From positions 1,118,501-1,182,500 of the forward strand of contig NC_135358.1 in NCBI RefSeq assembly GCF_051622035.1: DNA of 64,000 nucleotides, read 5' to 3'. The notes beneath the pieces are model-generated. The model searched no databases, was not told the DNA's origin, and saw nothing but the letters and a program-made list of their open reading frames with translations. Source of the DNA: Arctopsyche grandis. Taxonomy: Eukaryota > Arthropoda > Insecta > Trichoptera > Hydropsychidae. The position numbers and the translations under genes were made by a program. Below, piece after piece: positions 27,466-37,579 of the stretch (its first letter is position 1; the number at the start of each line of letters is the position of its first letter).

Positions 27466-30400
27466 AATTAATATTAATAGTAATATGCTTCAGGTAAAAA
27501 TTTACTTCATGGAGTAAAATATATATATATATATATATTTTTTTTTTAAATTTAAATTGCTATTTCATGATATTAAGAGAGCTGGATACCAGCGCCTTGT
27601 CCATACAATCGTATTACACTTCTCCCTTCCTCAATTATGGCACTAGATAAATTATTTTTTAATATGCTAAGGATATCCACCATAGGCATGTTTCTATCTT
27701 TTTATTTTTTTGATTAGTTATTTTTTATAGGAGCTAGGAGCCACTAAACATCTATAAAATCGGCTCGTTTTTACACCCACGAAAAGAGTCCAGTGTGCTT
27801 ATTTAACGGTTAATTTTAAAAAAAATACGAACAAGCAAACATAGAAAATATCTTTCTCATACCGATGATGAAATTTTTTTTAAACTTGGTCCAGTTTCGG
27901 GGGAGAAAACTGGAGAATACGAAACCTCGATTTTGTCGATTTAAAATAGGTATTATCTGGTAGAGGCGCAACTGTCACATTCACTCAATATATATATCGA
28001 AGAAAGGAATGGCAACAAAATTAAGGTTTAGGGTATCCAGCCCTCTTAAGTTTACATTGATGTTATAAAAAATTAAATTATTCAATTTAAAACCGCCGAA
28101 TTTTACTATCAAAGGTGTATGTATGTAAGTAGCTCCTCACTGTCAAGTGTAAATCGCACGTGCAAATTCGCATCAATAATTCATGACCAAGAAGTCGCAG
28201 TTTCAAATTATGCACTTATAACACACAAAACTTGCTTGACAATATTAAAATATTCCGAACGCGATTATCCGGCCGCTTAGCTCGTTTAACCGTAATCGCT
28301 TAGCATGCATTTGACGCGTTGAAAATAAATTCGCGAGAAAAATTCCTCGCAAGATATTTTATTTGCACGGCCCACTTTCGATACCTGTAATTATTTATTA
28401 CAACCTGATAATGTTGTTACGAGCGGATATCATTTTATGAATGGTCCAAGTATGCTACTACGTACATACATATAAGCTTATTGCACATTGCACTATATTT
28501 ACAAGTGGAGCGGACGTGTCGTTCGCAGGTAACGAGTCTGTTGTCACATTGGTTGCACTTCTTATGCAATATTAATCCAAAATGCTGCTCAAAAACCACT
28601 TTTGCTGTGGAAATAACTGCACGAAGCTTTTACGGTACAGTGCATAATAGAAAATGAACATGGGATTAAACTTTTCTTAAAATAAAGCAAGGTAAACAAT
28701 TCCGAACTGAAATTCCACATTGAATTATAAATCGACCTTCGTTAAGCAACTTCAACACAATTCACACTCTGTTTTTGCAAATGGAAAATGGAATACATAT
28801 GTACATAGTATAATATTACCATAAACTCTGTTATACAGCTATACACCTGTGGGTTAATTTTTGAATCAGTTTTGATTAAAAACCTTATGGCTGTGATGGT
28901 GCTGCAAAAGGTTTAATATAACACGAGCTTTTTAAACGTAGGGAAAAATAATATCGAGAATCTTCCTGTACTGAAATATTTCGCTATATCCAACACATTG
29001 TTTAACACTGTTCGACAGGAAAAATGGTTCAGAGACGAGATATGACTTTTCTTATAGATCTATGCCCAGTAAACACGAATCTTGTAAATAAAAACAGTTG
29101 ATTGGCTCGAGATTCGGAGATATATGTATGTGTTTTTTAAATCGCGCGATTTTTATATATCTTGGTGTGGTTCGGTCGATGTCTCAAAATCTGTCAATTT
29201 TCTATTCAAAATGAATATTGGAATCTATATTCGGGTATTTTATCTTTCATTTGTAGTACTTTTCAGCTTTTAAATATCTCTAAGTAGTCGTCCAGTTCAA
29301 ATCAAAAGTCAATAGTACGTATTTTCATTTGGAATTTTCTCCCACTGTTAATACTATTTTATATTGAGTATTTTCTATTGAAACATGTTTATTGGGATAA
29401 TGTTCAGGCCACAATTTTTTTTTTTTCGTTTAAAATGGTTAATTGGAAGTTTGAAGGACTTTGGTCTTGGTACATATGCATAAAAAACCTACTTACAGAA
29501 TCTCTGAAGACAATTTGGTTAGTACACGGTACACTGTAAGAAGGTTTGTACATATATTAAAAAAAAAGTAAGAAATCATTGTGAGCTCATATTAATCCGT
29601 GTTGCAAGTTCGATGCGTGAAATATTTATGTAAAATTGCAAAGCAAGTGTGTCGGACATTTTGCTTTAGCACTTTGTAGGAACACATTGAAGGTGTTACA
29701 CCATATTGTATAAGACAATTTTGCTGTTTAAAGGTAGAGCAAATCACGCCATGACCTCATCCGTTCGAAAGCGTTTTATAAATGTATGGTGTCGCATAAT
29801 ATCATGAATCATCGACATAATAACATAGATTCGAAACGAGATCTCGAAAGAAATGTAACAGTAGGTTTATATTTAAAAAATATGTAATTGTTTGTAATTA
29901 ATATCTATTGATTGGCAATGAACTGAAAAATTCTCCGAGTATTAATCATCGGTTTAGTATTGAAAGCTATTTCGATTATTTTCGAGTTGTGAATTCCGAT
30001 TGATTTTAAATATAGATTGAGAATTCGAGATAAAAGTAATAAATCGAACTTTTTCAAAAATAATTGTATGAAAGCTCTTTGGCTCTGGGCTCTAACCCTT
30101 CCTTATAAACGATCAAGTTCTGTGAATGATTACCAAATTTAAAACGGGATAATATTTTTTGCACCGCTTGTCAAAACGACATTTAATGTCAAATTAAAAT
30201 CTCTAAAATAGCGTGCACGAACCAATTGGGGTCCGCCCGGTAAATCAAACGTCAAATGGGTTGCCAGTAACAAAAATAAAATTTGACAAAAATAAATACC
30301 GAAGAACCTAATCTTAAATGAATAAAACCAACCATAACTTAACTTAACCTAACCTAACCTTAAATAAATACGTGTTGGCTGCTAAGATATTACGATGTGT

Positions 30401-30937
30401 GAACCATGAGGAGAGTGGGAATGGACAGGAGCGGGGCGACGCGCTATCGTCCAACTGTCATACGATTACTCATATGGCTTATTCATAAATTTTTGCTGTT
30501 TTTATACATTTTGTATAGTGAATTTCACGGATTCGGGTTAACATATATGTATGTACATATTACTTTACATTAAAACTTAATCTTGATCAATTACTCAAAA
30601 ATTCTTAGTAATAATAATATACGAGCATGTATTCAAATTTCATAATGTTTTTTTCTTACCCATTGTCGGTAAGAATTTTTTTATTTAAATCGTGGACTTA
30701 ATTTAACATTATGCATAATATGAAATAAAACAGCTTTTCTCGATTATTTCTTGACATTGGGTGTGTCTCGCTATATTGTAAGGTCACATCACGCACATGG
30801 CAAAAGCACAGTTCTGAATTTATTTCATTTACGTGACCCTCGATTTTAACATTCACCACACAGCATTACAACAACAACAAAAAAACCCCACACCATATGT
30901 GGTAATTAGCATAAATTAATTCAAACATATTTTGCAG

Positions 30938-31328
30938 AAGTGCTCCCGACTGATCAATCCACTTCGGCGTCCTGGTGGCAGCCTGAAGTAAATGGCGGAC
31001 AGACCTCTGTACCAGATTCTTCAGACTTCTTCTCATCCACGCACGGATTAGTTCAGACCCATCCTGGAACAGTATCCTCCAGTGGATACAGTGGAAGCTC
31101 AGGTGGTAGATTGAGCGCCGGTGTAAGAGCGAGTCCTCTACCCCCAGCTGATCAAAATCCAAAGTCTCCATTCAGACATTTGGACTTCACGAGCAGTGCT
31201 ACTGCTGAGCTGAGGAGAAATCCACTCCTTTCAGCTCCTGATGAATGTGCTAGAGCTTGCAGAGAAAATGAACCTGCCAGAATATGCTACTACCACTTCA
31301 CCCTCGAATACTACACTGTGCTCGGAGC
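30938..31328 (+). CDS. Lac2: Lac2 exon 2 (common)
   Basis: The acceptor is tttgcag before 30938 and the donor gtaagt follows 31328. The exon begins with two bases of a split codon, then [20 protein letters not shown], a low-complexity Ser/Gly stretch, and the Cys-rich [18 protein letters not shown] segment typical of insect laccase-2. It ends in phase 2. Confidence 0.92.
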
Positions 31329-34300
31329 GTAAGTTCTACCGATCTTCTGAGCACGTAATCCGAAGACTTTTGAGTTTTAATTTTGATGTAATTTTTCAGG
31401 GCTTGCCAAGTGTGCACTCCCAACGCTACCAATGTCGTATGGAGTCACTGCCAGTGCGTGTTGGCCGATGGTGTCGAAAGAGGTATCTTGAGTGCCAATC
31501 GTATGTTGCCAGGACCCAGTATACAAGTTTGCGAAAACGACAAGGTGGTAATCGATGTTGAAAATCATATGGAAGGTATGGAAGTCACCATTCACTGGCA
31601 TGGAATCTGGCAACGAGGCTCTCAATACTACGACGGTGTGCCATTCGTCACTCAGTGCCCAATTCAGCAAGGAAACACTTTCAGGTACCATTCTAAAATA
31701 GACTGAGACGATTTGATTGTTCTTCTCGATTTGGAATCTATGAAAGTAGGTTACCACCCATTAGGAACCAAAAAAATAATAATAGATAGTTTTGGGTCTA
31801 AGAGAGTGCGATTTATATAGAACGGCAATTTACATATGTAGTTATTGATTTTAAGTGAGAATGACAAGAAAACTCACAGGGTAGTAAATTATAATTGGAG
31901 CACTTTTAAAACTATATCTGAATTTTCAGGTAGAATTATTTTCGAATCTGTCTTTAGTTGAAAACGTGTCAACAGTTTTTCGGCAATCTAAGTGCTTCCT
32001 AATAACTTTGTTATATAAACATCTGACCCGAGCTTCAATAAATGTACTATTTTCCTTTTTTTTTATTTGAACCCTTCTTTATTTAACTCCAATAGTAATT
32101 TTATGTAACTCTATATATACATATGTATATAGCACCACCTATCGTCCTACCCACACATTATTTGTCCCTTCTATTATAGAAGGCTACCCATTTCAGATCT
32201 TTCCTTTGACATTTTCCATTATGCGAAATGGTAGAAACAAGTCTCCAAAAGTTTTTTATATGCTTTCCAACCATATTAACAAATTTTCTTCTTTCAGATA
32301 CCAATGGACTGGCAATGCTGGTACCCACTTCTGGCACGCTCACACCGGTCTCCAGAAATTGGACGGCCTACTCGGCAGCATCGTCGTCAGACAACCACCA
32401 TCCAAAGATCCCAACAGTCACTTGTACGACTTTGACTTGACCACCCACGTCATGATCCTGAGCGATTGGCTCCATGAAGACGCAGCTGAAAGGTACCCAG
32501 GACGTTTGGCAGTCAACACCGGCCAAGATCCCGACAACGTCCTCATCAACGGCAAAGGACAGTTCAGAGATCCCAATACAGGATTCGTAACCAATACCCC
32601 ATTAGAAATATTCACAATCACTCCAGGAAGGAGGTACAGGTTCAGAATGATCAACGCTTTCGCATCAGTGTGCCCAGCTCAGATCACCTTCGAGGGTCAC
32701 GGTCTTACCGTGATTGCCACAGATGGAGAGCCAGTGAGACCGGTGAATGTCAACACGATAATTTCGTTCTCTGGTAAGCAGTGATGGATACTTGGTTGAT
32801 TAATTTGTAAAAGCTTTCCACTTTCTCGCTCATTAAACCACCCGTGGGAATGTGTCTCCTGCTTAGGTGAAATTCCGACAAAGGAAGTACTTAATACATG
32901 TACTGCTAAGTGCAATGCTTCGTACCTTCAATTGAAGAAAATAATATATTGTATGAGAATCATTGATTGTTGGTTCTATACCTTCCTGCAAAACCTACGC
33001 AAACTATTGAGCAACGTGTGATTCCATCGTTGTATTTATATGTACTTAAGTAGTGTTGCATAGTTAACTTAATATAATATACAACTCATGGGTGGGCCGA
33101 TAATTGTAGACGTTTAAATAAATTATCTCTCGTTGGAAACGAGAAGTTATAATTTGAAATTGTGGAGAAAGTGTTCACGAAATTATACTGCCTATATTGA
33201 TTTTGTAACCCAAAATGCTGGAATCATTTTTAATGTCTCTAACTTTGATTCACTACTGCATATACATATGTAATTATACAAGAGAAGGTCCTAGTTTTCT
33301 CCAGCTCTCTTAAAGTGCCGAGCTTTTTTTTTATTCGAAATTGTCTACTTATCCCAGCACCTTCTAGTTTGTCTTACGAGAGTTTTAGTAGTAATGTTTA
33401 GGAAAACTTTCCCGGACACTACATAAACGTACTCATTTCGTAATAAATCTGCTAATTTGTTTTGTATATATGTTGTATGTTCTATTAATCGTGATAATTA
33501 TCATTTCTACCGTCTATTTTGCTGCTTGGGTATGCTGGAGTGATTTATTTTCGAAATTACTTTGTACAATTTATCGCTTGTAGACTCGAGCAACACACTA
33601 GTAGGTAGTAGTTAGCAGATTTATTACAGTCAATACCTTTTTGCAAACACTTTTTTCTTTCTATTAACAATCAAGCTGTAGATGAATCTCAATACTAATC
33701 CATCTCCTTTCATTTTCCTGGTCATGGTATGATTCCGTCCAGTACAGTATAATTTTAATTTTAAAATCCTTACTTTTCACCAGGTGAAAGATACGACTTT
33801 GTAATCGAAGCCAACCAACCTGCTGGAGCTTATTGGATTCAGGTAAGAGGACTCGGCGAATGTGGAATCAAGAGGACACAGCAGTTGGGCATCTTGAGAT
33901 ACGCCAGAGGACCATATCAACCGTCCTCTCAAGTGCCAACTTATGACAGCGGTCTTCCTCAAGGAGTGGTAAGACGAAAAGCAAAAAGAAAAATAATTAA
34001 AAACATATTCAAGCATGCTACACATACATATTATGATTTTGACCTAGATAAATATTTGCATGCGAATCTGTCACGCCGTTATAATCAACGGTTACACGTG
34101 TTTGTGCAATTCATTGCTTCCTCAATAAAATCGTTACACTACATAATATCCTAAACGATCAAAAGTTTCTCCATTCAATCGAACCATCATTGAAAATATC
34201 CTAGCATGACTGTTACTATTCCAAATATACACTCCAACCATCCACTTATTATGTGAAAATATAAAATAATGTGTACGTGTAGTTTGTGTAGTTAAAATTG

Positions 34301-37300
34301 GACGTATTTAAAAAGCACATAGTTAACTGTAACTGTACAAAAACGATTTTGAACAATTGTAAATTTATCTATAGTTTGAATTGACTTTTTTTGTATATAA
34401 AAATGTATTGTTTTCACTGTAAAAAATAATTACCAAAACAAAAAAAATGTATGCATGAACGACTTAACAATGTATATAACTGTTTCGTACGAACTTACAT
34501 ACAAAATTTCGGTAGTTGTCAAACTTTTTTCCGACCGACTGACGAGCGAACCGTAAGTACGGACTATCGAACGGTGGCATGTCGAATTACCGTTTTTCTG
34601 AATCATGTTGTATTGAAAACCAATCAGGTGATGAATCCTTTGGATGCAAGGTGTAATATTGACAGGGACGATGCCATTTGCGTCAGTCAATTGAAGAATG
34701 CCAGGGATATCGATCCAGCTGTGCTCCAGGAAAGGCCCGATGTGAAGATTTTCCTTCCGTTCAGATTCTTCGTATATCGTCCTGAGATGCTTTTCCAACC
34801 TAACACCTACAATAGATTCTTGGGTATGTATAATATTTCCAACCAACTGGACTTATTTAGAAATTGCTTCTATTAAATCAAATATTTAAAAGTCAACATT
34901 CGGCAATCTTTTCATTTAAAATTCAGGAAGAAAATTACATCATATGCAAAAATATTTTCGATACACTTACTTAACATCAATCAGAGCAGAAATTATTATA
35001 AATATGATTTACATACATATTCAACGTGTGAAACTTTTATTTTCGACGTGTCTTTTTATACAGTATTTCTCAATTTAAAAAAAATAGGTCTATTCCTCAT
35101 TCCAGTCAATTCTACAGCCAAAAATACATGCTTGTTGACTACTGGAATTTATAATTAAAAATAAAAATCTGTGTCGTTACTGAGAACCTTTTGCACATTT
35201 GATAGTAATTGGCTAGTTATTTTCAAAAATAATAAAAACTAGAACATAACAAGCATGCCGACTAGTTAACAATTTTTTTCCGGTTTAATAAATCATGTTT
35301 TATTAATTTTAAGCTCGATGAATTAGTCGAGTTAAAAATTATACAATTTCTCCATATAAATTCCAAAATAGACAGTTTTAGTCCGCGAACCATAAATTAA
35401 GAAGCCACTCATATGTATCTATGTACGTGCATTTATTAAAATAGAAAGTGTTTTTCAAACATTTTTTTTACGCATAACATCCCCACAAATACTTTAATCT
35501 ATAACGCGACATTAATTTGTGATTTTAGTGGCACCACAAGGAGACCACGTGATCAGTTTAATCGACGAAATTTCTTATTTGGCTGCCCCTGCCCCACTTT
35601 TGACCCAATACGACGAAATCAACCCAGAACAATTCTGCAATGGCGATAACAGACCGGCAGATTGCGGACCAAACTGCATGTGCACTCACAAAGTCGACAT
35701 TCCTCTAAATGCGATCGTAGAAATCGTACTCGTAGACGAAGGTAAATCATTTCTAACAAGTATACAGGTATAGTACATCTGAACAAAATCGAAAGTTTGA
35801 AAAAACTTGAATTTGTACGAGAAATGGTATAATGAATCTCTTGGCGGCTTCATAACCGATATCTCTTCAAATATATGAATGTTTAAAAGACCACATTATC
35901 AACTACTCCTTTTTAACCACTTAATCGCCACGCGTTTGTAGAAACGCGTATTTCCAATTTAAAAAAAAACGTATACAACAAGGGTAATTGGATTATTAGT
36001 CACATCACGGTCGCCCAAAAGACAATTTTTGCCATGAAAATCGCGAATACGGAATATTTGACATTCGAGTTCTCTTTAGTATGATAGTTATCGTTAGTAT
36101 GATGGACTTTTCGGCTGCCAGATGTTCCGTTATAGAGATTTTAGTGACTTTTGGGCGAGCGCTTTGTGACCAATAATCACCGAACCACACCAATTCACGA
36201 AGAAAGCTCGAACAAACTAGTTATAATCACAACAAATCAACCGATTATCGCTAAAACGTATTAGCAATAAATGAAACACGTCTGTTTCGTCTACAATGAC
36301 ACATCTCGTAAAGAATCTGCGTCACACGAAATTACATTATTCTATTCGAAAAACAAATAAAAAAAAAGAAACTAATCGTTATTATTCACATTTTTAAAAA
36401 ATTAGTAACAATTCATCATCATTTATAAATAAATAATTGATAATTTTTTTCTAATAAAATCTATTATTTTAGTATATGTATATGCTTAGTGCCAACCCTT
36501 GACACTACCTCTTGAATATATCACAAACTAACGATAAATATTGACCTTTTTCAATTTCATTAGTATCACAGGATATTTTTAGATGTCGCTGTGAAGAAAC
36601 CAAAATTAATTTCGAGCCATAGCCTTAAATACGAAGGAGCGCGCACCGGTGCGCTTGTGGCGATCCTCTACGGCAGAGCATTGTAATTTCTGGATATTCG
36701 CGGCACACATTGTTTACGACTCGTACAGTTCGTCAGATACGTACATACATATGTACTTCATCGGCAGTCGCTAGTTATTCCGTATATGCATAGGGACATC
36801 GGTTTTCTCCCTCACATGCGATCTCACTCGCACGCATTAGGCCGAAGTGCTGTTCGGGGAACACATATTACCGCGGTGCACAGGTTACGATGCTCTTCTC
36901 ACGGGCGCGCGCCGATGCGCCTATGGCGATGAAGTGGTTAAATGATTTTATGAACTAAAAAAAATGCGCCGCAAGTGAAAATCTTTTGCAAATTACATAT
37001 AATATCGCAGATGATTCTTTATCGAGTCACTCGTAACGCGATCCACTGTCATTTCAAATACCATACAATATCGCAGTACTTGTAAAGCGCTAGATACTGA
37101 TTACGTAACCGCCAAATGCTTTATACATCCACTATTTGTACACACATATTAAATCAGATTCGTTTTTTTTACATTTTTTATACGTTTTAGTTCAAATTGC
37201 CAATCTTTCGCATCCGTTCCATCTGCATGGATACGCCTTCAACGTGATCGGTATCGGCCGATCGCCGGACAAGAACGTCAAGAAGATTAATTTGAAGCAC

Positions 37301-37579
37301 GCGTTGGACTTGGACAGACGTGGTCTGCTCCATCGTCACCTGAAGCAAGGAGATCATCCACCAGCTAAAGACACAGTCGCCGTCCCCAACAACGGCTATG
37401 TGATCCTCCGTTTCCGCGCCGACAATCCTGGATTCTGGCTCCTCCACTGTCACTTCCTGTTCCACATAGTCATCGGAATGGACTTGATCCTCCAAGTCGG
37501 CACACACGCCGATTTACCACCCATACCACCCGGTTTCCCAACTTGTGGAGACCATCTACCACCTATACCCATCAATTAA
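30938..37579 (+). CDS. Lac2: Laccase-2, isoform A (5' partial)
   Basis: Secreted multicopper oxidase that oxidises catechols such as N-acetyldopamine and N-beta-alanyldopamine to quinones for cuticle tanning (family knowledge). Exons 30938-31328, 31400-31684, 32298-32773, 33784-33968, 34628-34823, 35529-35741 and 37191-37579 join in frame through GT-AG introns, giving about 710 residues plus a split first codon. Seen in order: a Ser/Gly-rich N-terminal region, the Cys-rich insect Lac2 segment ([18 protein letters not shown], then CQVCTPN and HCQC), cupredoxin 1 with HWHG, then HFWHAHTG, cupredoxin 2, and cupredoxin 3 with HPFHLHG and [12 protein letters not shown]. All copper ligands are present, with Met as the expected axial position. 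The start Met and signal peptide lie in an upstream exon that I could not find. Exon structure is inferred from splice sites and family alignment. Confidence 0.95.

Larger units (their letters stand above)
19619..30937. other. Long non-coding stretch upstream of the first recognised Lac2 exon
   Basis: About 11 kb without a supported gene. It is AT-rich, with a 22-bp-stem hairpin at 20989-21035, an AATGTTTA minisatellite at 27360-27465, and TTAGG-like units in reverse near 30331-30358. It is probably mostly first intron of Lac2, which is long in other insects, but the exon carrying the start codon was not found. Confidence 0.45.

Noticed and set aside
31377..31757. 126-codon minus-strand open frame opposite Lac2 exon 3
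   Set aside because: It is the antisense shadow of a well-supported laccase exon.
33969..34154. Read-through extension of Lac2 exon 5
   Set aside because: The sequence after gtaaga is basic and unlike laccase. The family alignment continues at 34628 or 39214.
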